Positions 12,642 to 19,805 of a stretch of DNA of 35,355 nucleotides are shown one piece after another (position 1 is the stretch's first letter; the number at the start of each line of letters is the position of its first letter). The DNA lies in IMG/VR virus record IMGVR_UViG_3300005253_000649, positions 1 to 35,355 of that record. One strand, given 5' to 3'. Origin of the DNA: a virus. The translations under genes were made by a program, and so were the position numbers. The notes under the pieces are model-generated. The model was not told where the DNA came from. It ran no database searches and worked only from the letters and a program-made list of their open reading frames with translations.

Positions 12642-12770
12642 ATGAGAAAGCGAAAACTGAAGCTGAAGATTAAACTGCACCCGAAACAGCGAGCATTCCT
12701 CAAGAAACACGCTATCGTACGAGTATTTAGTGGTGCGGTCAGACCAGGAAGAGTCAAGAACACGGCATGA
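12642..12770 (+). CDS. Short terminase-small-subunit-like ORF (42 aa)
   Basis: ATG 12642 to TGA 12770, overlapping the ATG of the next gene by 4 nt (ATGA). The product MRKRKLKLKIKLHPKQRAFL continues to a total of 42 residues. The stretch KLHPKQRAFLKKHA resembles the start of the two following genes (KLNPRQRRFVKAYT and KLNARRRRFVEHYT), the usual N-terminal signature of the small terminase family. It may be a remnant or a leader peptide rather than a functional subunit. There is no ribosome binding site before it, consistent with a leaderless start at the promoter. Confidence 0.5.
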   Translation: MRKRKLKLKIKLHPKQRAFLKKHAIVRVFSGAVRPGRVKNTA

Positions 12771-12979
12771 GCAAGCCCAAGAAGCGAAAACTCAACCCCA
12801 GACAGCGCCGGTTTGTGAAAGCCTACACAGACCTTGAGCTTCAGGAGATTTGCAAGGCTAACGGCTGGGAGTTTAAGAAGGGGAAAATGGTGGATGCTGA
12901 GACGTACGCAAAGGGATTAGGGGAAGCGGCTGCAAAACTATTGAAGCGCGCAGGAGAAGCAAGAACCTCTCTGAGATGA
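12767..12979 (+). CDS. Terminase-small-subunit-like N-terminal fragment (70 aa)
   Basis: It overlaps the previous and next frames by 4 nt each. The first 20 residues MSKPKKRKLNPRQRRFVKAY are closely similar to the start of the full small terminase (MSKPKKKLNARRRRFVEHY), 14 of 20 identical by eye. After that it diverges (EICKANGWEFKKGKMVDAE) and ends at residue 70. This looks like a duplicated and diverged or truncated small terminase N-terminus. It may be a DNA-binding regulator of packaging or merely a remnant. Confidence 0.62.
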   Translation: MSKPKKRKLNPRQRRFVKAYTDLELQEICKANGWEFKKGKMVDAETYAKGLGEAAAKLLKRAGEARTSLR

Positions 12980-13473
12980 GCAAGCCAAAGAAGAAACTGA
13001 ACGCCCGTCGCCGCCGATTCGTTGAGCACTACACCAACCCAAACCCGAAAGCGAAGACCTTTGGGAATGGCACAAGAACCGCAATTGCCGCTGGTTACAG
13101 CGAGCACACAGCAAAGCAAGGCGGCTCGCAAGTATTGGCGAATATTGACGTTCAACACGAAATACAGCGCGTGCTCGACGCTGCTGGAGCCACAGAGGAA
13201 CGCTGCGCCGAAGTCTTGACCGCTGGACTCGAAGCGAAAGACACGAAAGTCTTCTGCCAAGACGGAGAAGTCGTGTACTCCGAAGCACTTATTGACTTTG
13301 CCGAGCGCCGGCTCACTGCGGCCGAAGTGCTCAAGCTGCGTGGCCGCTACCCCACCAACCGCACAGTTGAGCGCCTGGAGCTGCTACGCATACAGAACAC
13401 GCTGATCGTGGTGCCCGGGGGACTGCCTGAGCCAGAGGAGAAGGCGAAGCAAGTCCGGCAGCTCACGGACTGA
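12976..13473 (+). CDS. terS: Terminase small subunit
   Basis: This 165-aa protein has the Terminase_2-type layout: N-terminal LNARRRRFVEHY, then a helix-turn-helix region RTAIAAGYSEHTAKQGGSQV, a helical central region (ATEERCAEVLTAGLEAKD), and a C-terminal segment of charged residues (PEPEEKAKQVRQLTD). Small terminases form rings that recognise the packaging site and stimulate the large subunit. Location 0.95 kb upstream of the large terminase and the usual length (150-180 aa) support this. ATG 12976 overlaps the previous TGA. Confidence 0.88.
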   Translation: MSKPKKKLNARRRRFVEHYTNPNPKAKTFGNGTRTAIAAGYSEHTAKQGGSQVLANIDVQHEIQRVLDAAGATEERCAEVLTAGLEAKDTKVFCQDGEVVYSEALIDFAERRLTAAEVLKLRGRYPTNRTVERLELLRIQNTLIVVPGGLPEPEEKAKQVRQLTD

Positions 13474-13578
13474 TGGCCACAAGATGTTGTGTCGCCTGTT
13501 GCAGATAAAAAGCCGACGAGTTAAACCTAGTGCTGCCAACAAAGGTAAGTTCCGATAGTGGGTCTTATGTAAGATACG

Positions 13579-13722
13579 ATGGCCACCCAACCCATCGAGC
13601 AGGCGAGGCACGGAGTGAGACACCCCCCCCTATACCTCGTACCTCCCCTGGAGTCCCAAGCATGTCGTTGTTGCTCAACAGGGATTTTTTCAGGCTGGGG
13701 TTTCTTGAGGCGTAAGGAATGA
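13579..13722 (+). CDS. Possible microprotein (47 aa), doubtful
   Basis: ATG 13579 to TGA 13722, linked by ATGA to the next small ORF. The product begins MATQPIEQARHGV and ends in a Gly/Phe/Arg-rich tail with a CRCC cluster. There is no ribosome binding site and no family match. Support comes only from the unbroken chain of stop/start overlaps leading to the gene at 13861. Confidence 0.3.
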   Translation: MATQPIEQARHGVRHPPLYLVPPLESQACRCCSTGIFSGWGFLRRKE

Positions 13723-13823
13723 AAGGGGGCACGGAGGTTCAGACGCGGACTCCGGCAAGGACGGACGAGGCAACCCCAAAAATTTCGACAGATGGAGAAT
13801 GCACCGACGAGGATTCCCGATGA
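13719..13823 (+). CDS. Possible microprotein (34 aa), doubtful
   Basis: ATG 13719 overlaps the preceding stop and ends at 13823 with another ATGA (next 14-codon ORF 13820-13864, which itself overlaps ATG 13861). The sequence MKGGTEVQTRTPARTDEA is polar, low-complexity and acidic toward its end. It may be a translated leader that couples ribosomes to the gene at 13861. Confidence 0.3.
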   Translation: MKGGTEVQTRTPARTDEATPKISTDGECTDEDSR

Positions 13824-13860
13824 GTAGATTTCCCCGGCCACGCACCCTGGAGTTTCTTGA

Positions 13861-14070
13861 ATGACCTCAGTATATCCGAAAATCATTCGCACTCTCACAG
13901 GAGGCGCATTCGGCACCGTGCGGGAAAAGCTTAGCAAGGTCAACTCCGTACAAGAAGAAATCCATGTGCGGGAACTCGATGCCGAGAGCCTTGCGGAAGC
14001 CGCGAAGATAGAAGCTGAAATGTGGCGCGAGGTACATGCCACACTTGAGAGAGACGATGAGGTTTCTTGA
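13861..14070 (+). CDS. Small hypothetical protein (69 aa)
   Basis: ATG 13861 overlaps a short upstream ORF. The product is helical in its C-terminal half (AESLAEAAKIEAEMWREVHA) with an acidic end. The N-terminus is IRTLTGGAFGTVREK-like and may be a loop-helix. No family was recognised. It lies between the terminase subunits, where phages often keep small packaging-related or cargo genes. Confidence 0.6.
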   Translation: MTSVYPKIIRTLTGGAFGTVREKLSKVNSVQEEIHVRELDAESLAEAAKIEAEMWREVHATLERDDEVS

Positions 14071-14073
14071 CGC

Positions 14074-14343
14074 ATGAGCAACCCTGCTTTCCCTCGCACC
14101 GTAGTCCAGGCAGTCTCCCAAGAATGGTCTGTGATGATCTGGGACACGAAGGAGGGGGTTTGCTACGACGTGCTGGATCAGGAGGGGAACAGGGTGGAAT
14201 TGTCGGACGAAATCTCGAATCAGTTGGGGTTGGTTTTACAGCAGCTTGGACGTAGCGTGGAGAAACAGGTTCACAGCCTGAAGCGCAGGGATTGCCCAGT
14301 GTGCCAGCAGCCAATCAGGAGAGGGGTGGAGGTGGTGCAGTGA
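14074..14343 (+). CDS. Hypothetical protein with C-terminal CPVC (89 aa)
   Basis: It starts 4 nt after the preceding stop. The 89-aa product has an alpha-beta N-terminal part (VVQAVSQEWSVMIWDTKEGV) and a helix (ISNQLGLVLQQLGRSVEKQ), ending in RRDCPVCQQPIRRGVEVV, a single CxxC knuckle. A second ligand pair is missing, so zinc binding would need dimerisation or a partner. It is coupled by GTGA to a membrane micropeptide. Function is unknown. Confidence 0.62.
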   Translation: MSNPAFPRTVVQAVSQEWSVMIWDTKEGVCYDVLDQEGNRVELSDEISNQLGLVLQQLGRSVEKQVHSLKRRDCPVCQQPIRRGVEVVQ

Positions 14344-14420
14344 CACCCGAAACAGCAGGTTTCGCCATTTTTGTTCTCTTCATCCTGTTCGCACTTGCAG
14401 AAGCCTGGGAAGTTTGGTAA
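14340..14420 (+). CDS. Transmembrane micropeptide (26 aa)
   Basis: GTG 14340 overlaps the previous TGA and its TAA overlaps the ATG of the large terminase (TAATG). The 26 residues (MTPETAGFAIFVLFILFALA plus EAWEVW) form one hydrophobic helix. The double overlap suggests translational coupling, either as an expressed membrane peptide or as a device that delivers ribosomes to the terminase start. Confidence 0.5.
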   Translation: MTPETAGFAIFVLFILFALAEAWEVW

Positions 14421-16018
14421 TGCCCGCCACCGCCAAACCAGCCTTAGAGACTGCCAAGCCTTTGTGGGAGCCGCAGGAAGGGCCGCAGAAGGAGTTTTTC
14501 TACTCGCGTGTCTATGAACTCATGTACGGCGGTGCGGCCGGCGGTGGGAAGTCCGATGGCCTTTTGGGGGTTGCGCTCCGGCAAGTGCCCCATCCGCAGC
14601 ATCGCTGCCTAATTCTGCGCCGAACACTGAAAGAACTGAAGAAAGCCGAGGGCTTGATCGACAAGGCCCATCGGTTGCTGCACGGAGTAGCACGCTGGAA
14701 CGGCGAGGACAACACTTACACCTTCCCGACTGGAGCACGGATAGATTTCGGCTACTGCGACTCCGACAAGGACGTTTACCAGTTTCAGGGCAGCGGCTAC
14801 AACTTGATTGAGTTCGATGAACTGACCCGGTTCACCGAATTTCAGTATCTAACCATCTCCGGCTACTGCCGTTCTGTTCACCCTGGCTTAATCAAGATGA
14901 TTCGGTCGGCTACCAACCCGGGGAATATCGGCCATGCTTGGGTGAAGAAGCGGTTCATTGACGCGATGGCGCCTTACGAGATCGTGCGAAGCAAAAATGG
15001 CCTGACCCGGCAGTTCATTCCAGCCAAAGTCCGCGACAACAAGATTCTGATGGAGCGTGACCCCGACTACATCAAACGCTTGGAGGCTTTGCCGGAACCG
15101 TGGCGGACTGCACTGCTCGATGGAGACTGGAATATCTTTATGGGCCAGGCATTCCCCGAATGGAGTTGGGATACCCACACCTGCGATGCGTTTGAGTTGG
15201 AATCTTGGTTTCCTCGGTTGCTCTGCATTGACTGGGGCTATACGTCGAAAGCCTGTGCGCTCTCGCTGGTGAAAACTCCTGAACGCTCCTATTTCTACCG
15301 CGAGTTCTACACTTCCGGCATGAGGCCGAAGGATTTTGCCGAGCGGCTGATTGACACCCACACCGAACCTTCTGGACGACTGGAAAATATCCAACGAGTG
15401 GTGCTTGATCGAGAGTGCTTTGCCCAAAGAGGTTCACCCCAGACGATTGCCGAGCAGATGGACGAAGTATTCCAGCGCGTAGGCTGGCAGTTGGAAGAAT
15501 CCGACTCGCGGGACCGCATCGGCCGAAAAATGCTCTGGCATGAGTATCTGCGTTCCACTCCCCTACGTCCTGTAAAGCCCCGACCTCCAGTGGATGACTA
15601 TTGGGCGGAACGCTTTCGGCTGGAAGGCCCCTCTGCTGTACATGAATATGAAGCTCTGGGAGTGGAGGAAGTCCTGCCGCGGCTCAAGATTTTCCGCCCG
15701 TCGCAAAACGGTCGTTTCGGGTGTCCTCATCTGATTCGCACTCTACCGTCATTGGTGTTGGACGAGAAGAAGGTCGAGGATGTGGACACGCACCAGGAAG
15801 ATCACCCCTACGACGCCGGCGGCTACGGTCTGAAAGCAATGGACTACCGCGCACCGAAAAAACCGATGGAGATTCTCTTGCGTGAACGCATGGCACAAGT
15901 CGGAGATCGCTCTACCATTCACCTCAGCCGAGCAGCAGCAGAGGATTCCATTCGGAAACAGTTGACAGAAGGGAGTGGGAAGCGCATCTTTTACCGGGAA
16001 AGGCCGAGGCCGTTTTGA
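14420..16018 (+). CDS. terL: Terminase large subunit (ATPase and nuclease)
   Basis: This 532-aa protein is the packaging motor. Residues 37-45 hold a Walker A loop (GGAAGGGKS) and residues 129-134 a Walker B box (LIEFDE) whose Glu is the catalytic base, as in the Terminase_6/Terminase_3 type. The C-terminal RNase H-like nuclease has Asp271 in CIDWGYTS, Asp330 in VVLDRECF and Asp465 in HPYDAGGYG, the expected three metal ligands. It pumps DNA into the prohead at the portal and cuts the concatemer. Length fits the family. ATG 14420 is preferred over TTG 14414 because it overlaps the previous stop codon. Confidence 0.96.
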   Translation: MPATAKPALETAKPLWEPQEGPQKEFFYSRVYELMYGGAAGGGKSDGLLGVALRQVPHPQHRCLILRRTLKELKKAEGLIDKAHRLLHGVARWNGEDNTYTFPTGARIDFGYCDSDKDVYQFQGSGYNLIEFDELTRFTEFQYLTISGYCRSVHPGLIKMIRSATNPGNIGHAWVKKRFIDAMAPYEIVRSKNGLTRQFIPAKVRDNKILMERDPDYIKRLEALPEPWRTALLDGDWNIFMGQAFPEWSWDTHTCDAFELESWFPRLLCIDWGYTSKACALSLVKTPERSYFYREFYTSGMRPKDFAERLIDTHTEPSGRLENIQRVVLDRECFAQRGSPQTIAEQMDEVFQRVGWQLEESDSRDRIGRKMLWHEYLRSTPLRPVKPRPPVDDYWAERFRLEGPSAVHEYEALGVEEVLPRLKIFRPSQNGRFGCPHLIRTLPSLVLDEKKVEDVDTHQEDHPYDAGGYGLKAMDYRAPKKPMEILLRERMAQVGDRSTIHLSRAAAEDSIRKQLTEGSGKRIFYRERPRPF

Positions 16019-16236
16019 TGCCGACCAAGACCAAACCGAAGCCAAAGGCGAAGCCGAAAGCGAAGAAAGATACTACCCTCACAGCGCCACCAACTCCAGC
16101 TCCTTCCCCTACAAAATTCCTTCGGCTAATGATCTCGACTTACGAAAGCGAAACCGGCGCTAGGGCAAACCAAGTTCGCTTGATCGACTTCATCCGATGG
16201 TGGGAGGAACGCGAGAAGAATGGAAACACCAGCTAA
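16018..16236 (+). CDS. Small Lys/Pro-rich hypothetical protein (72 aa)
   Basis: ATG 16018 overlaps the terminase TGA (TGATG). The N-terminus is low complexity (KPKPKAKPKAKK), followed by a Thr/Pro-rich linker and a helix with aromatic residues (LIDFIRWWEEREK). The basic head suggests DNA or acidic-protein contacts. Family is unknown. Confidence 0.6.
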   Translation: MPTKTKPKPKAKPKAKKDTTLTAPPTPAPSPTKFLRLMISTYESETGARANQVRLIDFIRWWEEREKNGNTS

Positions 16237-16384
16237 AAAGAAGGGGGACTTCTCAAAAGCCCTAGACCTCATGGAGAGAACACCAAAACACATCTCCTAC
16301 GAAGAGTTTTGCAGCATCTTGGCTAGAAGATGGGCGGAAACCGAGAATAAAGCCAAAGCGGAGGAACGCGAGAAGAGTAACTAA
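16220..16384 (+). CDS. Small helical hypothetical protein (54 aa)
   Basis: ATG 16220 overlaps the end of the previous gene by 17 nt, and a GAAC/GAGAAG stretch precedes it. The product METPAKKKGDFSKALDLMER continues with FCSILARRWAETENK and a charged end (AEEREKSN), so mostly alpha-helical. It is the last gene before an intrinsic terminator. Function is unknown. Confidence 0.55.
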   Translation: METPAKKKGDFSKALDLMERTPKHISYEEFCSILARRWAETENKAKAEEREKSN

Positions 16385-16436
16385 GTCATCCTGAGCGGCT
16401 TTTGACCGCCTAGATTCTACTGAGGCACTTTTGATG

Positions 16437-16467
16437 CCCAATTCCCGAAAGGGAGTTGGGTTTTTTT
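16437..16467 (+). terminator. Intrinsic terminator after the terminase block
   Basis: CCCAATTCCC, a GAAA tetraloop, and GGGAGTTGGG form a 10-bp stem (one G-T wobble) directly followed by seven T. This is a textbook Rho-independent terminator between 16384 and the gene at 16476. An in-frame TTG start at 16431 would place a coding region through the hairpin and is therefore rejected. Confidence 0.92.
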
Positions 16468-16475
16468 ATTGGCCA

Positions 16476-16772
16476 ATGGCGATACTGATCGACAAAAAGA
16501 CGGGAGTGAAATACGTCAGCCGGAAGAAGCTGCACCAAGTAGCTCCGTTCCTTGAGCGGGACATTCGCTATCAACGCCGCGCGCGCAAGGTGGAAGCGGG
16601 ACGGTTGCGGCACACTTTGTCGGAACGCAGAAAGGAGCGTAGAGGGATACGGGAGTCACTGGCGCGACTCGTGGGCGTGAGAATTGCCAATCGCCTCATT
16701 CCAGAATTTCAGAAGTCTTGGATTTCCCGCCTTCTGGCTTGGTTCAAAGGAGTCTTTCGTGGGGCTGTTTAG
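16476..16772 (+). CDS. Basic hypothetical protein (98 aa)
   Basis: Start set at ATG 16476, the first ATG after the terminator. The product is very rich in Arg and Lys (RDIRYQRRARKVEAGRL and RRKERRGIRESLARL), mostly helical, with a C-terminal Trp/Phe stretch (SWISRLLAWFKGVF) that could lie on a membrane surface. No ribosome binding site is obvious. Its place before tail-fibre genes and its charge could fit a small head or tail accessory protein, but no family is recognised. Confidence 0.6.
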   Translation: MAILIDKKTGVKYVSRKKLHQVAPFLERDIRYQRRARKVEAGRLRHTLSERRKERRGIRESLARLVGVRIANRLIPEFQKSWISRLLAWFKGVFRGAV

Positions 16773-17085
16773 CCAACTGCCGATGCTGGAAGCGCGGTTG
16801 ACGGTGCAGTACGGCCGCTACGCCTCCGCAGGCCGAGTTGCGGTGACTCCCGGTGCCACAGAACATGACGTGAATCTCGGTGCAAGCCCTTCTCCGCTGC
16901 CAGGAATGGAATACCGCTTGGGAAGCATCAATGTCGCCCCGATGGTGACACTGAACGAGCCAATTCCATTTGGCGTTGTACCACTTCCAGCGAAAACAGA
17001 TTTCACCACTGGGTTTCGTGTGATCTTTGCTGCTCCAGCGCCAGCGGGTTTGGAAATCCACTATGCACTCCCCATAACCCCGTGA
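16759..17085 (+). CDS. Beta-rich hypothetical protein (108 aa), possible virion component
   Basis: GTG 16759 after AAAGGAG (16746-16752) is preferred to the TTG at 16684. Overlap with the previous gene is 14 nt. The sequence is beta-rich and hydrophobic-alternating (LTVQYGRYASAGRVAVTP, then TGFRVIFAAPAPAGLEIHY) with no cysteine pair. Such profiles are common in fibre-associated or capsid-decoration proteins. It precedes the beta-helix tailspike by a GTGA overlap, so both may belong to one adsorption structure. Confidence 0.62.
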   Translation: MGLFSQLPMLEARLTVQYGRYASAGRVAVTPGATEHDVNLGASPSPLPGMEYRLGSINVAPMVTLNEPIPFGVVPLPAKTDFTTGFRVIFAAPAPAGLEIHYALPITP

Positions 17086-18788
17086 GAAACAAACTCGCCA
17101 TCGCCGCCCTTCTCGCTTTTCTTGCAGTGCCACTTTGGGCGCAGACGGTTCGCCCCACTAGGGTTAGCCAACTTCGCCTGACACAACTAACTACAGCGCA
17201 AGAAGGCGGCATGACGCTGGTGGAAGGCGATATTTGGGAGAACATCACCATCGGGTGTATTCGGTATCGCCTAGCCTCTTCTACTGTTTGTATCGCAGAG
17301 GCAGGAAGCGCGGCGAGCGGTGCCGTACTGTTGAATCCAACGGGGAGCCAAGCCATTCTCGACTTCAATCTCCTCCTTCCCCTTCTGAATAGCACTCGCT
17401 GGGTGGATGGGACTAAGTTCACTACGCTTGCAGCCGCGATAGCCAATTGTCCTACAAGTGGTTGTACAGTAATCGACAATCGCGAAGGTGCGGTGAGTAT
17501 TTCAACCGACATATTTGCTTCGGCAAATGGTCCGGTACGACTCCTGCTCGGCAATATCGCCTACACTCTAAGCGCGACTCAGAATCCACCAAACGGCACT
17601 ACAATCATCGGCACAATGCGGAGCGGGGGAACGCTGGGAGAAGGGACAACCTTCATCCCTTCTACAACTTCCTTGGTGATGTTCAGCGCCAACAATCCCG
17701 GCGGTTTCTTCCAATTCTACATCGACTCCGTAGCATTCCAGGCCGCCAACCTGTCGGCGCCCAACACCAATATCGCCTTCCAATTCACGCAACTCAACAG
17801 CGCCACTTTCACCAACTTGGAGTTTAACCATATCGACCAAGCATTCTCGTTTGACCGTGTAAGACAAGTAAGCATTTCACACAATCACAGCTTTCAGGAT
17901 ACCAGGATTGGTTTTATAGGAGATACAACCGGAGCCGATCACTCTTTTGAAATCAACCTGAACGACTGGACGCACCTTCCAGCCGTAACCAGGGTTGACA
18001 CTGACCCATTCTTAATTTTAGAGCGGGCCGTTAATGTCCACATATCAAACTTGAGCATTCAATCACTCGGAGGAATTGCTGACGCCATCGAAATCAGAAA
18101 CGACTCGCAAGGCATCTCAATTGAAAACTCCACTATAGTGAACCCGGTCAGAGGAATTGAACTAATCCGAAATACAGTCGGAGCGGCCACAGGCAGCCCG
18201 CTCGTAACCCGAATATCAAATGTAATGGTTGACTTGGCGACCCAACGTTGTGTCTCAATCCAAAACCTCACCATCCACGTCAATATAGATCAACTCACCT
18301 GCACCAGCCTAGGGGCTTCCACTGACGGCGTGGTGATAGAAACAGGAACTGTCGGAGTACAGATTTCTGATTCGACCTTTCAAGATGTACAATCCGGTCG
18401 GTCAGGAGTCTTAGTAGAAGCCAACACCAACGAGTTTTCCGTCACCGATTCTGTTTTCACCGTAGCGTCGGGTGGAATCGGAATCAACATTGCAGCCGGA
18501 ACCTCCGGCGGCTTCATCATTTCGGGTAACCTCTTCACCGGAGCCGGAACAAAAATTTCCGACAACTCCACCGGCACCAGTAAAATCATCGCCGGCAACA
18601 CGGCTCCTCCTAGCGCACCGGTCAACAACGAGATTTTACAACTTGGCCCTACCACCTTCGCCAACCTCGGAACTCCCATCAATGGTTCGTTTCGTTTCTG
18701 CTCCGACTGCACCATCGCCAACCCTTGCGCTGCTGCTGGAACCGGAGCTTTAGCGAAAAGGTTAAACGGGGTATGGGTATGCAACTAA
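17082..18788 (+). CDS. Right-handed beta-helix tailspike-like protein with Sec signal peptide
   Basis: GTG 17082 overlaps the previous stop. Residues 1-20 are a classic signal peptide (MRNKLAIAALLAFLAVPLWA, likely cleavage before Gln-Thr). After about residue 130 the sequence has repeated beta-helix turns: VHISNLSIQSLGG, GISIENSTIVNP, VQISDSTFQDVQ, FSVTDSVFTVAS, FIISGNLFTGAG. These are typical of pectate-lyase-like or tailspike folds (right-handed parallel beta-helix). The C-terminus has GSFRFCSDCTIANPC and a final VCN: four cysteines in a tail that looks like a conserved end module. Tailspikes bind or cleave surface polysaccharide, but a secreted form is unusual for a phage. It may be an exported depolymerase or adhesin carried as cargo. 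Confidence 0.8.
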   Translation: MRNKLAIAALLAFLAVPLWAQTVRPTRVSQLRLTQLTTAQEGGMTLVEGDIWENITIGCIRYRLASSTVCIAEAGSAASGAVLLNPTGSQAILDFNLLLPLLNSTRWVDGTKFTTLAAAIANCPTSGCTVIDNREGAVSISTDIFASANGPVRLLLGNIAYTLSATQNPPNGTTIIGTMRSGGTLGEGTTFIPSTTSLVMFSANNPGGFFQFYIDSVAFQAANLSAPNTNIAFQFTQLNSATFTNLEFNHIDQAFSFDRVRQVSISHNHSFQDTRIGFIGDTTGADHSFEINLNDWTHLPAVTRVDTDPFLILERAVNVHISNLSIQSLGGIADAIEIRNDSQGISIENSTIVNPVRGIELIRNTVGAATGSPLVTRISNVMVDLATQRCVSIQNLTIHVNIDQLTCTSLGASTDGVVIETGTVGVQISDSTFQDVQSGRSGVLVEANTNEFSVTDSVFTVASGGIGINIAAGTSGGFIISGNLFTGAGTKISDNSTGTSKIIAGNTAPPSAPVNNEILQLGPTTFANLGTPINGSFRFCSDCTIANPCAAAGTGALAKRLNGVWVCN

Positions 18789-18837
18789 ACGGTGGTATCT
18801 TGATTCTATTGTGCCACAGAACGCTGGAGGTTATTTA

Positions 18838-19779
18838 GTGCCAGAATACACAATAGGAATCGCATACGACTGGGGGTGCATAGACACACTCGAAGTTTAC
18901 AGGAGTGGTCTAATCCGACTCAACTGTTGGATAAAAGAGAAGTTGTCCAAGGGGGTTCTTCCCCAACTCTTTGTTAATGGTTTGAAAGTTGAGATGTCGG
19001 GAACTTATCGAACATACCGGCCTGATGTATTTCCCCAAACGGGAAATTCCTTTAGTGGTCGAGCCTTTGAGTGGTTTGTACGCACAGATATGACACATTT
19101 AGGAATTCAAGTTGATGATCGTGATATTTTCAAATCTGAGAAACTTGTTTCAGTAACAATTCCGCATTATGACGGACTGTTTTCAGAATCACGTGTCCTA
19201 CATCGTGGTGAGATCTACGGTTCTGGTCCTCCTACTACCATAGCGACTCCGGTCATAATCGAACTTGCGAAATCGCTTGCAGCACCGATTCTTGATTTCG
19301 GTTGTGGCATTGGTGCTTTGTTGAGAGAACTTCGTTCCTGCGGCATGGAAACTTACGGACTTGAACTTGCGAGGAATGCTATTAGCAAAAATCTTATAGA
19401 GGGCACTGACAAGTTCATAACCCTGTATGATGGTGTATTCCCGGTTCCGTTTAAGAATAATGCCTTTAGGGCTGTTGTCTGTACCGAGGTTCTTGAGCAT
19501 ATTCCAGACTATGAACAAGCGATACGAGAGATTGCCCGTATCGCTACACATACTGCAATTTTCACTGTCCCAGATATAAGTGCAATCCCAAGCTGTTATG
19601 AACATGGAGTGATTCCTTGGCATCTCTTAGAGGCCACTCACCTTAACTTCTTTACCCAACTCAGTCTTACTAACTTACTCAAAAAACATTTCCGCGTCGT
19701 AGAATCCATAAAATTATACCCGTCGGATGTAAACGGAACCAAGTCTTATACAACACTAGCGGCGATAGCACGGCTTTAA
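18838..19779 (+). CDS. SAM-dependent methyltransferase with N-terminal beta domain (cargo gene)
   Basis: I place the start at GTG 18838 because GGAGG lies 8 nt upstream. A GTG at 18811 is also in frame. Residues about 1-130 are a beta-rich domain of unknown family (TIGIAYDWGCIDTLEVY, LPQLFVNGLKVEMSG). Residues about 150-260 are a class I methyltransferase: LDFGCGIGALLREL (motif I at 153-159) and VVCTEVLEHIPDYEQAI (motif II-like region). The target is not identifiable, and a glycan, lipid or small molecule is more likely than DNA because no DNA-binding motif is seen. The gene is visibly A+T-richer than neighbours (about 42-45 percent GC in sampled lines versus about 58 percent in the portal gene), which points to recent acquisition. 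Confidence 0.85.
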   Translation: MPEYTIGIAYDWGCIDTLEVYRSGLIRLNCWIKEKLSKGVLPQLFVNGLKVEMSGTYRTYRPDVFPQTGNSFSGRAFEWFVRTDMTHLGIQVDDRDIFKSEKLVSVTIPHYDGLFSESRVLHRGEIYGSGPPTTIATPVIIELAKSLAAPILDFGCGIGALLRELRSCGMETYGLELARNAISKNLIEGTDKFITLYDGVFPVPFKNNAFRAVVCTEVLEHIPDYEQAIREIARIATHTAIFTVPDISAIPSCYEHGVIPWHLLEATHLNFFTQLSLTNLLKKHFRVVESIKLYPSDVNGTKSYTTLAAIARL

Positions 19780-19805
19780 CCGAACATGAGGCTCATGGGT
19801 AAGAG

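Larger units (their letters stand above)
13474..13860 (+). other. Stretch with no confident gene (microORFs only)
   Basis: Between the small terminase and the next gene I see no conserved protein. The first 105 nt hold only an 11-codon ORF (ATG 13472). A run of eight C lies at 13623-13630. From 13579 a chain of short ORFs overlaps by ATGA (47, 34 and 14 codons) leading into the gene at 13861. A cos or pac site near the terminase genes is possible, but no sequence feature identifies it. Confidence 0.5.

Noticed and set aside
13623-13630. Run of eight C considered as a cos-type or slippage signal
   Set aside because: A homopolymer alone is not evidence of a cohesive end or frameshifting, and no flanking motif was seen.
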